Of a stretch of 64,000 nucleotides of DNA, positions 21,944-34,621 are shown in pieces (the stretch's first letter is position 1; the number at the start of each line of letters is the position of its first letter). The stretch covers positions 30,810,896-30,874,895 of the forward strand of contig CM057155.1 in the NCBI GenBank assembly GCA_029962745.1. The letters run 5' to 3'. The notes beneath the pieces are model-generated. The model was not told where the DNA came from. It ran no database searches and saw only the letters and a list, made by a program, of their open reading frames with translations. The translations under genes and the position numbers were made by a program. Source of the DNA: Echinometra lucunter (Eukaryota > Echinodermata > Echinoidea > Camarodonta > Echinometridae).

Positions 21944-22094
21944 CTGGGCCCCGTTTCATAAAACTTGTTATCAAGTACAACTGCCACATTTCTATGACAA
22001 ATATGCTCTCAGCCAATCAGATGCAAGGATTTCAGTAGCTTATAACAGTTATTGCAACTTGTAATTGATAACAAGTTTTATTAAACGGGGCCCA
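21944..22094. mobile_element. MITE with CTGGGCCCCGTTT ends
   Basis: The left end CTGGGCCCCGTTTCATAAAA with CTTGTTATCA is matched in reverse by TGATAACAAG, TTTTATTAAACGGGGCCCAG. The middle carries GCTCTCAGCCAATCAGATGC followed by AAGGATTTCAGTAGCTTATA, identical to the middle of 57308-57450 although the arms differ. Confidence 0.85.
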
Positions 22095-22548
22095 GATGCA
22101 GTTCCACAAACCCATTTCTTTTTTTTTCTTTTTTTTTTCTTCTTTTCCACCTCCGTTTTTTAAGTGTATGCACTTTTTAAAAAGATCTAGTATATATATT
22201 CTTTCTTATTATCAAAACCTCAAGGTATACACCCCTTTTCGTACTATTTAATCAACTTTTTTCAACTTTTATTCAAAATCGTTCGTTCTCATTGTAATCG
22301 CATGACCAGAACTTAAGATTAATTTTAATGTGTCGATATGTCAGTCAAATCAATAATAACGTTTTTATATAAAGATGTCTACGCTGCATTTTACATTATG
22401 CACCATCACGTAACATCACGATCTAACGACTACACACTTTGTGAGTAAACTCATTGTAATGTTCAAAATATGAGAGTTCAAGTGCCGGCAAAATGTCACG
22501 TGAGCTTAGATTCTTCACAACATGTGTAATATGGAGTCTTGCCCGTTA
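22095..22548. other. Intergenic, no gene seen
   Basis: AT-rich sequence with nothing recognised. Confidence 0.45.
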
Positions 22549-22620
22549 CCTGGCCGTTGATTGGCCAACAGTGCGCGTCACGTGACCACCGTAAAACTGA
22601 TGAAAACTATATTAAGACGA
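22549..22620 (+). promoter_or_regulatory. Promoter-like block: CCAAT, CACGTG palindrome, TATA
   Basis: In order: GATTGGCCAAC (overlapping CCAAT motifs on both strands, about 22558-22568), a perfect GTCACGTGAC at 22577-22586 (the consensus of USF/TFE-type bHLH-ZIP factors), and CTATATTAAG at about 22607-22616. Spacing is right for a pol II promoter with start near 22640. No coding exon is recognised downstream; a non-coding first exon is possible. Confidence 0.35.
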
Positions 22621-24439
22621 CGGACAGAGCGAAGATAGGCTGGACTTGATCATTATTGTACGAGTGCTGATGAGAGCAAGGATAAGTGTGCGTGTGTATG
22701 CAAGGGTTTCTTACTCTTTAATTTAGTATAGGTATAAAATAAAGAAAACTGAAAAGTTATCTCAATTAAGTTTTTTTACAGTCATATTCAACGTCCTCAC
22801 CAGGAGACCATCCAAAAGTTAATATAAATCAATTTGGCTGTCGTAAATGTTAACGCCTTTGTAAAATACGTAACTCCGAGCAAGCCTTATTACATTCAAA
22901 TCTGAAATAAACTTTTATAGACTGATTTTTAAATTTGTGCCATAACTTTTCTTCTTTGTTTGTAATTCATGGAGGGACAGGCCAATAGGCATGGGGATGC
23001 ATTACATCGATGTAGGCCTACACGATTATTATTTTCAGTTCATGGTGGAGTAAAAAAAGAAATGACAGAATACAGACCAGGAAAGCCAAGTATTGAACTG
23101 TGTTCGCCCCGGACCCTGTCTATCAGTGCGAATCAGTTCGTGAATCGCGTGACAGCAAGATCATTCAACACTAGTAAGCGCACAATAGAAATATTCTTCT
23201 TTAGAAATGATATGAATAGAAAACGTGCAAACGAACAATGCAATGCGTCAAATGAGAGAGAATAGCGGCCTTTGAAAGAAGCCGTCGAGTTTATTATGAA
23301 TGATTTTAAGGACACAATACCAACACAGACCATTGAGATATGACATCGCCTTGTACGGCTCCTCTTCTTATCCGTGAACCTTAATTGTCAATTGAAACAT
23401 ATTGAATGCAGGTACTTCTGAATAGCAATTATGCCGCCGCTCTCACGATATTGGTACTCGCGTGCAATATTTTCATTAAACCCGCCAGACGTTCGCTGCT
23501 CCCGCAAGACTGTCATCGAGCGGTTCACGGTACACATGTGCTGACGTCGACACTGCAGTCAGCAGATGAGAGTTGCGTGCAGAGTGACGACGACTTTCAG
23601 CGCGAACGCAGCTTGCGTGCAGAAGCCCGATCAAGTGAAATGACTTATTAATAGCGAGATATCGATGGGATATTCACCAAACGCACCGAGTGCGAGAATA
23701 TCACGCTCCTCCACGCTTCCCCGTGGAGTTGATATCATAAATCGGTATACTTATTAGTAATCGCATAGTAATGACACAGAGCCGTTGCGTGCGCGGTATA
23801 TGTGCGTGAGAACATCAACTTAAGTGAGTACTAAAGCATTGCGTGTCGAATATTACAACGTAGCATGCGTGAGAATCAGATCATTTGATTATAGAAACTA
23901 CGGACTTTCAATTTCTGGGTCAATGGCTTCATTTGTGTCTTGAAGAAGACCACGACCGTTTCATTCGAACATTAGTGTATAGGCCTATCAGAATTATTTC
24001 TAGAGGAATCATACAGGAAATAACAAAGTGGATGAATGAATAAACAAAGAAATGAATAAATGAAAATAAACAAACCAATGAATGAATGAACAATTAGGTT
24101 AGGTGTTGCAATTTTATTTTGATTATCAAATGAATAAATACTTTAAATAATTTTCACAATAACAACGATACTTTTATATTTCCACTCCATTATGAAGAGC
24201 GCTAAATCAACCTTTGTAACTTCAGAGAAAAATGCATTTTTTACCAGATTTTGTACAGGCGTCTATGGAAAAGTGGTATTAAAAGTCCATTTTTTATGAT
24301 TTGTCTAAAAATTTAGGTTAATACTTTTTGTTCAAAGACAGGTACGTACGTGAAGAATGGTCTGATATCATTCAATTTTAAAAAATGGATTTAGCGCCTT
24401 TTGGAAGCGAGCTCTTCATATGCATCCTCATGAATCCTT
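22621..24439. other. Region after promoter-like block, no gene seen
   Basis: Slightly richer in CpG than its surroundings around 23090-23880 and carries scattered TNGCGTG motifs (for example near 23143, 23457, 23572, 23608, 23783 and 23837). Short open frames at 22969-23265 and 23406-23651 have no recognisable motifs. Confidence 0.4.
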
Positions 24440-24699
24440 GCCCTGAAAATATCTTTATCTCTCTTTCTCTCTCCCCTCTCACTTAAGGCTCTCTTCCCCT
24501 CCCTGCCCTCCCCCTCCCTCCCCCTCTCTCGCTTGTTTATGAAATTAACACCTGCGTCAGTACACCCCCTCCCTTCTCTCTCACTCAGCTCTCCCTTTCT
24601 CTCTCTCTCTATCTCCCTCCATTCCTCTCCCTTTCTCTCCCTCTCTCTGTCTTTCTCTCTCTCTTTCTCTTTCTCTTTCTCTTCTCTCTCTCTCTTCTT

Positions 24700-24754
<55 letters not shown>

Positions 24755-24755
24755 C
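24440..24755 (+). repeat. TC-rich microsatellite block
   Basis: Imperfect then pure CT dinucleotide arrays with TTTCTC interruptions. Confidence 0.95.
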
Positions 24756-25404
24756 ATCGTTTGTGCCTGCCATCTCCGTCTCTCGTCGATCAAATCTGAC
24801 GTTCAAAGGCCGGGCCATTGACCTTGGCGTGCTAATATTTATATTCCAGGGTACAAGTTTGGATAATATAAGCGACTTCCATCTCTGACCGAGTTATGGT
24901 CACGAAAAGCTTCCGCCTTACCTAGTCTACTCATCCAGACACACAATGTCACATTTTCATTAATATTAGCAGAACCTGACATGCCCGAGTTCAATACGCA
25001 TTGTAATTCTCATATAATGATTTATATTTCATATCTAGTGTTTTGTTCTATGTTTTTATCGTTTAAGTTACTTAATCAGGACCTTGCTTTAAAAAGCTTT
25101 AATTTGTTGTTCTCCTTTTTTTTCTTTTCTAATTTATATTTCAATAAAGGGATGAACAGAACATTCGGTCAAACAACATCGACATACTGTCGTGTTTTAA
25201 GCTTTGTTGTTGGCGCTTTTCGTCCACTGGCTTATAGTATGTCAACAGTTTTTCCATTTGCCCTTTTTATTAATGTATTTTAGAATTTGGTACATTTTTT
25301 TCGAATTTATTTATCTTTACTGCTACAATTTTCTATGGCTGTTTTATACTATTCCGATTGTGTTCTTTTTTTTTTCTTATAATTGTATAAAGTGGCATTC
25401 TTTT
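24756..25404. other. Intergenic, no gene seen
   Basis: T-rich on the + strand from 25000, resembling in composition the LINE 3' UTR at 1601-2860; may be the 3' UTR of the element whose tail follows. Confidence 0.35.
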
Positions 25405-25528
25405 TATCCAGGGCCTCATGAAAGGTCAACTTTTGGTGAATGGCCTACCCTAATGAAATCACAATAAAAAAGTAAATTAATGAATGAATAAATAAATAAA
25501 TAAATAAACAAATAAATAAATAAATATC
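25405..25528 (+). mobile_element. LINE 3' tail
   Basis: CAGGGCCTCATGAAAGGTCA and GGCCTACCCTAATGAAATCA are followed by AAAT/AATG tandem repeats, the same architecture as the tail at 2773-2860. Likely a 5'-truncated CR1/L2-like copy. Confidence 0.5.
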
Positions 25529-26590
25529 TTTTAATAATACATAAAACTTTTTCCACACCAATTCCTTTCAAACAAGACTGTTTATCCCTATGGTTTATCC
25601 TCACTTCATCGAAACAGAACATTATGCCTTGTGGATCAATTTGAATTTGATACCCCTTTTCTTACGGGATGAAGAAAAGACTTGATTGAAGACGATATAC
25701 TAGTAAACATTCCATGCCTTTTTATTACTTTTTTATTTGTTGTGTTTTGTTGTGAATTGTTTGTTCTTTTCCTCTTTATTTTCTTTTTTCGGGGGGGGGG
25801 TGGGATAGTTCAATAAAATGATAGGGTAATTGCGTTTCCTTACCTTTGTACAATATGTCATCGCGCCCCAAGCTGGATAAAAAAATATATAATGAAGAGG
25901 TTTGTACGTCGTGTTGTACTTCCACAACTGTAGATGGAAAAAGAACATTTACTTTAAGATTGTATTCTATTACGTTTGATAAATAAATTTACATGATTCA
26001 GAAGTATGAGACTTTCTTTCCATATATTTTTTTTTACTAGAGACTTCATTCAAAATAAATCAGTACATAAATTAGTATAGTACAAATCTTCATTTCGTTT
26101 CCATAACATACTTTGATGAGTTGAATATTATATTCACAAATCAATGAGCAAAGGGGGGTGGGATAAAAAATGAATATGAATGATTCTTCAAAATATGGCA
26201 ATCTTCTTTCCTTTAAAAAAAATAGTTGATGCCATACAAACTAATATTAAGTATAATGTTCAGTTCTCAAATTACTATAAAAAAGGGGGATGACATAACA
26301 TTAGACACAAACACACGCACACGCAAACGCGCACACCAATCCACACTGCATTTTACAGCATTACACAGCAGGTATCATTACCCCCCCCCCCCCCCCGCTC
26401 TGTCTCCCTCATCCTCTCTTCCCTTCTCTCTATATCACTTTCACTCTTTCTACACTACTTCTCTTCTAATATGAAAATAGCACGGAAGACCTCAAATGAC
26501 ATTTTAGACAACTTAAGGGTTATTTCAGAGAAGGAAAAAAATAAAGAAACGGGAAGAAAATTAAAATCATGACCAATTTATAACAATAAA
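25529..26590. other. Intergenic with simple repeats
   Basis: A poly-G run (about 25791-25800), a short CA-type stretch (about 26309-26332) and poly-C (about 26381-26396). No gene seen. Confidence 0.5.
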
Positions 26591-26775
26591 AGAAGAAGAA
26601 AGGAAGAAGAAGAAGAAGAAGAAGAAGAAGAAGAAGAAGAAGAAGAAGAAGAAGAAGAAGAAAAGGAGAAAGAGGAGGAAGAGGAGGAGAATGAGATAAA
26701 AAGAAGAAAAAGAAGGCGAAGAAAAAGAAGGAGAAGAAGATGAAGAAGGAGGAGGAGAAGGAGAAGGAGAAGAAA
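26591..26775 (+). repeat. GAA microsatellite
   Basis: GAA/AGG-rich array with a pure core at about 26607-26661. A 139-codon open frame on the minus strand is repeat-derived. Confidence 0.95.
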
Positions 26776-27229
26776 AGAAATAATCGTGATTTTGTTAGCG
26801 TTAATATACGATCTTGACCCACTCCCCTTTTCTTTCTGAGCATCGCGTGCAGCGTATCAGAGAGAGACCGACCGTGAGCAAATTTCGAATAATAAACATT
26901 TAACCTCCTAAACCTGGAGTGTTTGTATCTCCTGCACATAAAAACGCGATTAAGTAGTCTCTAAATAGACAAAGTGAGAACTGGTCTTGTCTCACTGATT
27001 ATCATTTGGTGGTCGTTCTTCCGAAGTCAACAGAGATAAGTCTCACGCGAGTCACGCTATTACAGGTGTATTTAAAGGAACTTCAAGGTTTAAAGGTATT
27101 ATCTAACATTTAACAGGAGCTGACTTCAAGCATATGCGAACGATCAATAACCAATAACAGCCAAATACTCAAGTTCTCTCTGGACACAAAAGTATATCTA
27201 ACCCGAACCCTAAAGCCCCCAAAGAAGTC
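26776..27229. other. Intergenic, no gene seen
   Basis: Nothing recognised. Confidence 0.45.
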
Positions 27230-27310
27230 AATTCAATTCAATTCAATTCAATTTATTTCATTTCCAACAAAAACCATTCATAGCAATTAAAAATAATCAG
27301 ACACATAAAT
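27230..27310 (-). mobile_element. LINE 3' tail, antisense
   Basis: A CAATT pentamer array followed by TTTATTTCATTTCCAACA. The same TTTATT-CATTTCCAACA motif occurs at 34238 and, in related form, near 35785. Read on the minus strand it is a TGGAAAT-type end with a short tandem tail, as in L2-like LINEs. Confidence 0.45.
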
Positions 27311-29898
27311 TATTAGGTCTTCACCCTTATCCTACTCGTTTGACGAAATAGAGGCTGGCGCAATATTGTCGGCGGGAAAAAAATATCGGAAAATGGACAG
27401 AAAAATACTTATCATGCTTACTATTATGTGTGGGAACATCAAAATAATAGACTGAAAATGACTTGAATAAAATGTCTAAAATGACACTTGTAAATAATTC
27501 TGCCGTGGTTTTTTCAAAGTGCGTTTGACATGTTTGAGGAGATGCATTTAGAAAACGAAGTAAATATGACATTTTACACACGAAAGGGCAATCTTTTCGT
27601 TTCAATCAAGCAATGCGATATGCATTAGCAAGTGAAGCCTGGTCGAAGGATATTGATATTTAAAAAATGAAACGAAAAATCATAACGAACACCTATAAGG
27701 AGGAAACAACGACGATAACTTAGATGGTTTCCTTTATATTTGATGGGGGGGGGGGGTAAATCTCAAAAAGAAAATCGAGTAGTCACTGACGTCACCCACA
27801 ATTACACAAGTACAGTGAAAATAGAGTAAAAATCTACCTTTTTTCTGATCAAAGAGTGAATGACAGTTCAGTGATGCTTTCAGCGAAGCCATATGTATAA
27901 AGAAAATCATTTATTCAGCCTTTTTACCATTATTTTACTCCTTTTTCGTAAATTAGGTACACGCTCATTCGAAGTGTTATAAAATTAGGGAATATTTCAT
28001 ATACATGTGACAGATAAATTTCTGCCATTCCATTGCGTGCTCCTATACTATTATCTTTACTTCCATGTCCACAGTTTACAGGTTTACAAAGATTAAAGAT
28101 ACATAAAAGGGCAAGGGCAATTGATAAAGTCTGAAACTGTTTCATTCTTCCATTCATATACCGTGATGTGTCAATATATGAAGAGAAGAAGTTCCGTGCA
28201 AATTTCAATGTCCAAGAACGCAATATCGTGTGATAAAATGATTGTCAACCGTGGATTCAGTACACACGCATAAAAATTCGTGTCACGAAAGGTTAGTCTC
28301 TAATTACAACCGATTTTATAACTTGTAGATGTCCAAGCCTATACATCTTTTTTTGGTGGGGGGGGGGGTGGGGCAAAGGACTTATTATATGAAAAATATG
28401 TAATGTCATATTCGGAAGATTTAAAATCTATCAATCTTTCTTTCATAAGTTCAGTTGGTTAATCTCTACTAATCGAAGGTTATATTGCAAATGGTATATA
28501 AATGCAGACTGCTATGTCATAATATTTCCGTGCGAGCCCTCAAAATCGAAAGAAATCAACGACGCTAAAACTTTTCTTTCCATAAAAGATTGAGTAAATA
28601 AACTGTCACGAAAGCTTTCTGGATTACTGCATGAACATGAATTACATTTTTTTTACTTGAAAGTTTGGTAATTCATTCATTCCTTCCTTCATTAATTCAT
28701 TAACTGACCCCTTTATCATGTAAATAAATATTATGTCCTCGATTGATTTATTCTGTGAATACATAGAATTGACTATTTACTTCGATGAATTAAACCAAGA
28801 TATTGCACTATTTCGTCCGGACATTGTTTATGCCATAAATTAAATAGCACATTTGAGCAAATTTGAGCAAATTTGTGGAAGTTACATTAGCTCGAAGGAT
28901 TGCACTTGCAAATAGTTGATTTACGTTTTTGTTTGTTTGTTTGTTTGTTTGTTACGGAACAGATGTGTACGTCCATTAATACACTTACATAGAATGAATG
29001 TTTTCTACTTGCTTTTGCAAGTCAAATCAAGGCAATATAAACACGAGATTTTTCAGTCTAGAACTTGTGTTGGCTCATTTTCATTGCTTTATTGCCAATC
29101 AACCAACTCCATAGATTTCCGTTCTGTGAGTGACGTTCATGCGATCACATGACAGTTTACTGTTAGATCTGAAAACGTAAAAAATGCTATTTTAAGGTGG
29201 GTCCTGGGAGCGGGTATTTCCCCACATTCTATTCCGCAGTAACTTGTCGTTCTGCATGACTTACCCCATCTACGTCAATGTCTTGGTGAGTATGAAGAAT
29301 ATTATTAGCCCAACCCGGTGGCTAAGTACATTGTGATAACAGCTGTTTTAGCCTCCGCAAAATGTAATGTATGCATGCATGATTCTCCTCTGTAAAATAT
29401 CACTGCTTATCTCAATTAACCAAGTCGCAAATTGCCTTGATATATTTAATCATCAGCATTTTCCTAAGAAGACAACAGGAAGAATAAGGTAGGAACTTAT
29501 TTAAAGTAGATCAGAATTATAATTTTCCTTATAACAGCTACCCATCCGACTAAATACCTCAAGAAGAATATATAATTTCAATCCGGACATTCAAATTCAT
29601 TTTAAATGAAATTTCACTCCAATGACATATAGGAAAAATTTTACATTCAAATAAACGTTTATATTCTTCCTGTGATTTGGGATTTAACCATCATTTAAAA
29701 AATAGTACAACTTATATACGGTAGCTTAGGTAACATGTTAATATAAAATAATTACATGGAAGGAGGGGTAGTTCATGTAAGAAAAATGCTAGCGGCGGGT
29801 ATACCCCTGAAGGCACAAGTACAATATAAATACATGTAAGAAAAAAATGAGGTGAAGGACTGACAGAAAGAGAAAAATAGATTAGGGAATTTAAGGAA
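27311..29898. other. Long intergenic stretch, no gene seen
   Basis: Poly-G patches at about 27744-27756 and 28355-28367, a TTTG run at about 28926-28952, and a double GAGCAAATTT near 28855-28876. Open frames on the minus strand (27327-27605, 27930-28223) show no family motif. Confidence 0.45.
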
Positions 29899-29937
29899 GG
29901 TGAAGAAGAAGAAGAAGAAGAAGAAGAAGAAGAAGGA
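29899..29937 (+). repeat. GAA microsatellite
   Basis: GAAGAAGAA array of about 37 bases. Confidence 0.95.
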
Positions 29938-31564
29938 GACAGCATGGTAGTTTTGTTGCATGCATGTAAACATGGTAAATGTAATTGTAAGTAATCCATT
30001 TGATTCTGGTGTTGTTTTATTGGGCTGAAAAAATAAACCAGTCTATTTTTTGTCATCATTTTCATGGAGTATTCTTCGAGAGATAATGTGTATAAAAGAA
30101 AGAATGATAAACAATTTGAATTCAACAACCACGCCCCCTACCCCTCACACAAACTGTGAAAAAATGTATTTTTGTTGTTACTTAGGGTGGTGTAAATGAA
30201 GGTAAATGGTATTTAATATTTTTAAGGCGTCACATAAACCTTATAATTAAATTCTCAAGGCGTAACTTGTGCAAAAGATGAAATCACAAATCAAGTGACA
30301 AATGTGCAACAGGAGAGGATATGACATGAAAGCTAATGGTAATTAATAAATACTTTTTAAGATTATTTTTTTACATTTCAACTGAACTGCTATTTCTAAT
30401 CACGAGAGAGAGAGAGAGAGAGTATTCCACATCGACCGTCTAGTGTGAGTAAAGGCACCCCGCCCCCCAATTTGTATTAAGCTCAGCTTAATTAACACGA
30501 TGATATTCTCTATGACACTTTGTAATATCCCAAACAAGCATGTATTCAAGGAAATCTATGATACAGACTACAACACTCATAGTCACAAAGCCTGCGACGA
30601 ATTTCAGGCTATAACAATAAAATTTCTAACAGCGCAGCAATTTACCACATGCACTAACAACTTTGTTATCGAGAAGGCAAAATGTACTTTTTAATGCTTA
30701 AATGGTAGCTGTTGCTTTTAAATATACTTCTGCGTTTTTCGTTTCGTTGAATACTTTTTTTGCGGAACTGTTTTGTTGGAGTTTCAAATTTGTAGTATTT
30801 CTTCCCACGCTTCCCGCCATGCACATAGTACTTACAATTTACGTGCAAATCTCATTAAAAGGGATATCCATTATTCAAACGCCTAATGCTTCCCCAACCT
30901 CATTTTCATGGTAAACACCTTTTTCTATCAATCTTCTACCAACCCAAACTTTGTCTATTTCCCGATTGACTGCATAATGGCAAGGAATATTTATTTAGAT
31001 ATTTTTCGCGTGCTCGTTCATTCATGTAGGGTTATCACGCAATCGGAATGGTGTTCGCACGCCATCTTCATGCGCGGTTGCACACGGGTAAAAAAAATAA
31101 ATTGCAAATCCTTCTACTTTGCACGTCGGTTTATTTCAAATTGAATCAAATCTTATATTCAACATGAACTACAATAACTTTGTTACTGAGAAAATTTAAA
31201 TTTGTAGCTAGTGTATTTTACCAGTATTATTTTACCTGTATTTTCACTTTTGAAATGCATGTACAGAGTTTAGCTAGTCACAATGAAATAATGAAAATTA
31301 ATCCCTCATCTTTGAGAAGAGTGTTCAGTTAACCCAGTGACAGCTCATGAATATGCATAGATTTATTTAAACATATGAATTTATACCTACTGGAAAACAA
31401 ACAACTATTCGCCTGGGGTGCAAGAAGTTTAGCATTAGGTTCTTTTTTTTCAAAAGAAATTCCTCCATCTATACATTACCTTAGAAACTAAAAGTACCTT
31501 GCATAATGATTTTTTTAAACACTAAATGCCTAAACCATGTTAATCATTTATTTGATATAAGATA
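29938..31564. other. Intergenic, no gene seen
   Basis: A GA dinucleotide run at about 30403-30421. Otherwise AT-rich without recognisable features. Confidence 0.5.
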
Positions 31565-32033
31565 AAACAATGCCTTGCTCAAGGGCATAAGGTTCTCACT
31601 AGAAAATAATCCACACACGGTTCCCCCTCTGCGCAAAGCGCGAAATTTTCGGAAGTGTTACGGAACAACGCCTACAGTTAGGTGTGGCGGCAGTATGTGC
31701 TATAGCAAATGGATGAAATATACTTCTTGGTGAGCAGGAGTTGTCTACTAATGGCATAATAGCACAAATACATTACCATAAAGCAAAACAATCTCTGGCA
31801 TTTATCATTATTATTAGGAATATATACTCCAATATTTTTTTACCCTTGTCACCACGCATGGTGTAGAAATTTCACACATGGTTCTTCCTTGTCTGAAATC
31901 CTGTACGCATGGTATTGGAACCATAGGTGTTATGTGCTGCAGAGAACCTGTATAAGTGCCGTACCGGGGATCGAACCCTGGACTTTCGCGTCTCTAGTCA
32001 AGCGCCTTAAACCACTCGACTACAGCACCTCTA
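31565..32033 (-). mobile_element. tRNA-derived SINE, minus strand
   Basis: On the minus strand the head (32031 down to about 31956) starts with a pairing acceptor stem GTGCTGT/ACGGCAC, an A-box TCGAGTGGTTTAAGGCG and a B-box GGGTTCGATCCCCGG, with the longer variable region of Ser/Leu-type tRNAs. The anticodon stem does not pair well, so it is not a working tRNA. The body may run on to a TGCCTTGCTCAAGGGCA motif at 31572-31588, often seen at SINE ends; the full extent is inferred. Confidence 0.65.
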
Positions 32034-32036
32034 CTG

Positions 32037-32411
32037 CACACTAAGAAAATAAAAGGTACAATTTTGCACCCTTCAAATGCAACAATGGGAGCTCCTTTTT
32101 GGTGCAACTTCGCACCCTAAGAAGCTTTTTGCACCTTTAAGGGTGCAGTTAGCTAAATTTTGCACCCTAAAGGGTGCAGAGTTGTACCCTTTAGGGAAGG
32201 TGCAAATTTGCACCCTTTTGAATGCAAAAATTTCTGCACCCTTAAAGGTACAAAGTTGCACCTTTTAGGGTGCAAACGTGCATATCCGGGCGCAAACAAG
32301 AACAAAAAGGTGCATTTTGCACCTTTTTATGTAAGGTGCAAGATTGCACCCAAAAAGGTGCTGCCAGTGTTGCATTTAGGGTGCAAACTTGAACCCTTCT
32401 TTCTTAGTGTG
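32037..32411. mobile_element. Inverted-repeat element built of GGTGCAA/TTGCACC modules
   Basis: The termini CACACTAAGAAA and TTTCTTAGTGTG are perfect inverted repeats. Between them at least ten TTGCACCCT/AGGGTGCAA pairs form successive small palindromes of 20-40 bases. It starts directly after the SINE head at 31565-32033. No coding capacity. Confidence 0.85.
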
Positions 32412-33410
32412 TGAATTGCCGTAGAGGCACCTCTAATGATTTTTTTTTTTATTTTGCTGGACGTGTGAACACCCTGAATGTAAGTCTTCTTATTTAGAAG
32501 TACTTTCAAGTTATCGATTCAAGAAAAAAAAATCTGTCTTTCCTGAAATTCTATTTCAAGCTATGATGACTATAAAGCGTGCTTTCATGCATTTATAGGG
32601 TTTGTTCTAATCAACCAGAAACTAGTAATGGGGTTAAGTGATATGGGTTTGAATAAGACGACCTTGGGAAGGGGGTGGGGGTAGCTTCCTAAATATCGTT
32701 CTCCTTTAAACTTACAACAACAAAAAAATTAACAATGCTGTGTACATTACAGTGGAATCTACACTTAAGATTTGAATCTTGTTCTATGGATGGAAATTAA
32801 CGCCTCAGAGATTTAAAAAAAAACAGATTCACATTTTCTGCTCCCATCGAAAATTGACTTACTTTAAGTTGATTGACGAATAAAACAATGAAACAAAATG
32901 TTGAATACTGGGGGGGGGGGGGTGTAACTACAAAACGCATCCTTTGGTCCACTGCAGGAACGACTGGTGAGTCTGTGATCTCCGAAAAATACGAATATTT
33001 GTTTATTTTGTCATCATTTCTACAGAAAGGGTGTATTCTATTTTTTTTCGGGAGGGGCGATTACAACCACAGAGCACAGGACACGGAAAACATTGTTTCT
33101 CTATTTTGTACTTCTATATCACTACTGCTACTTGATTCAGAGAGTCATGATTATTTTTATTTGACCTACTGGGAGTCCATATCAGGGACAATCCACTGAT
33201 ACAAAAATTAAATAAGTAACCAAACTCTCTTCAACAACTTCACCAGTTACGGGTAACATTTCAGAAAATCAAGATGACTAGAGGCCACCTTCTCCTCCCC
33301 AATCCAAGAGATTTAATGAATGGGCGACGCTGCATACGTCTGAAACGAGTTGACTTTGTCAAATCTAAATGTACACCACCTGTATACAAATTTTAATTAA
33401 CCAAGTTAAA
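32412..33410. other. Intergenic, no gene seen
   Basis: Poly-G (about 32911-32922). A 108-codon open frame at 32873-33199 runs through the poly-G tract and has no recognisable motif. Confidence 0.45.
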
Positions 33411-33475
33411 ACTTGGTTGACTTGGTTCAGTGGTGTACTCACCAGTCTTCATTCTACACAACCCGCGTTCAAACA
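33411..33475 (+). repeat. Degenerate tRNA-like SINE head
   Basis: TGGTTCAGTGGTG (A-box-like) and CGCGTTCAAAC (B-box-like) have tRNA spacing; stems are not preserved. Confidence 0.3.
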
Positions 33476-34235
33476 TAGAAGCTAAACTATCCACCCCCCC
33501 CCCCCGCATAAAAATTTGGTTGGTTTTTACAATCCAAAAAGGGGAATATCTTCTTTTGTTACATATTTCTGACTAAGTCCTTTTTTCTCAGTAGTCCTTG
33601 TGCAAATCAAAACAAAATTTCACTGGTGGTTTATACCAAGTGGCACTGGATGGTAAACGTCATGAAATAACGAATCTATTTGGGTGACATTACTTCACCA
33701 CAAAATTTCCGACTTTCATTTTTTTGTTTCGGCTTATTTGGAAACAGACGCACAAGAAAGGTGCTCTCGTGTAACCTACCTGTTTTTGAAGAGTTTCAAT
33801 ATGTTTTTGTTCATAATACCGCTAGACTACTCCAGGGAAATTACCGTAAGCTAATGACATTTTAAGCTGTGAAAATATCCCTATCCGCTTTTATTTTTTC
33901 GAGCAGACGCAGACGATATGTTTTTGGTACACTTGCACTCTTGAGACAACACGCTTGATTAGAATATGTTTCAGGCCAATCTTATTATAGCATTCTTACA
34001 TTTTGATTTGATGAATAAAAGTGATAGTAATCGCGGAAAAGTAACGGTTGAATAAAACACATTTAAGCCAAATTAAACAGAACCTTTTTTGTTCCTCGTC
34101 ATTTTTTGTTTGTTTTTGTTTTTGCTTTTTGTTTTTGTTTTCTGGTTAGTGGAGAAGTCTTAAGTGAAACTCCTGTGAGCACATTTTTGAAAATATGAAA
34201 TCTTTCTTCATTCGAATTTCAAAGTCAACTTCAAA
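33476..34235. other. Intergenic, no gene seen
   Basis: Poly-C at about 33495-33506 and a TTTTTG-rich stretch at about 34100-34140. Confidence 0.45.
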
Positions 34236-34300
34236 TTCGTATTTATTCATTTCCAACAGAAAGAAAAGAAATACAATGGCATTACATAGGTATAATTACA
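34236..34300 (-). mobile_element. LINE 3' tail, antisense
   Basis: TATTTATTCATTTCCAACA followed by an A-rich segment and TACAATGGCATTACAT, related to 27250-27310. Confidence 0.35.
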
Positions 34301-34621
34301 GAAAATATGTTCACGGAAACTTTGAAGACAAGAAGACTTGGCAATCTTTGAAAAATGTGAAGACTTGACAATGAGAAACATACTCGGGATCACTTGATAA
34401 ATTAACGATGATGTTCGTTAAAATTCTTCTTCTTCTTTCGTGTCAAACATCTAACATGTCCAGAATATCAGATATTTGGCCACGACTTTGCACATCGCAC
34501 AGCCTTCTCATTTGCAGCCATCAAAATCTTCTTGACTACACTGTTCCTCAAGGTCAGGACATTGATGTAGGTATTGTACGGTTTTATGAGCCATCACAGT
34601 CGCAGTTTGTTGTCACCTTCT

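Noticed and set aside
23140..23880. Second AhR-type enhancer
   Set aside because: Several TNGCGTG motifs but spread over about 700 bp and not near a recognised gene; kept as a caveat on the 44.5-kb cluster.
31956..32031. Functional tRNA-Ser/Leu gene (minus strand)
   Set aside because: Acceptor stem and boxes are good, but the anticodon stem does not pair and the T stem has a mismatch; better read as a SINE head.
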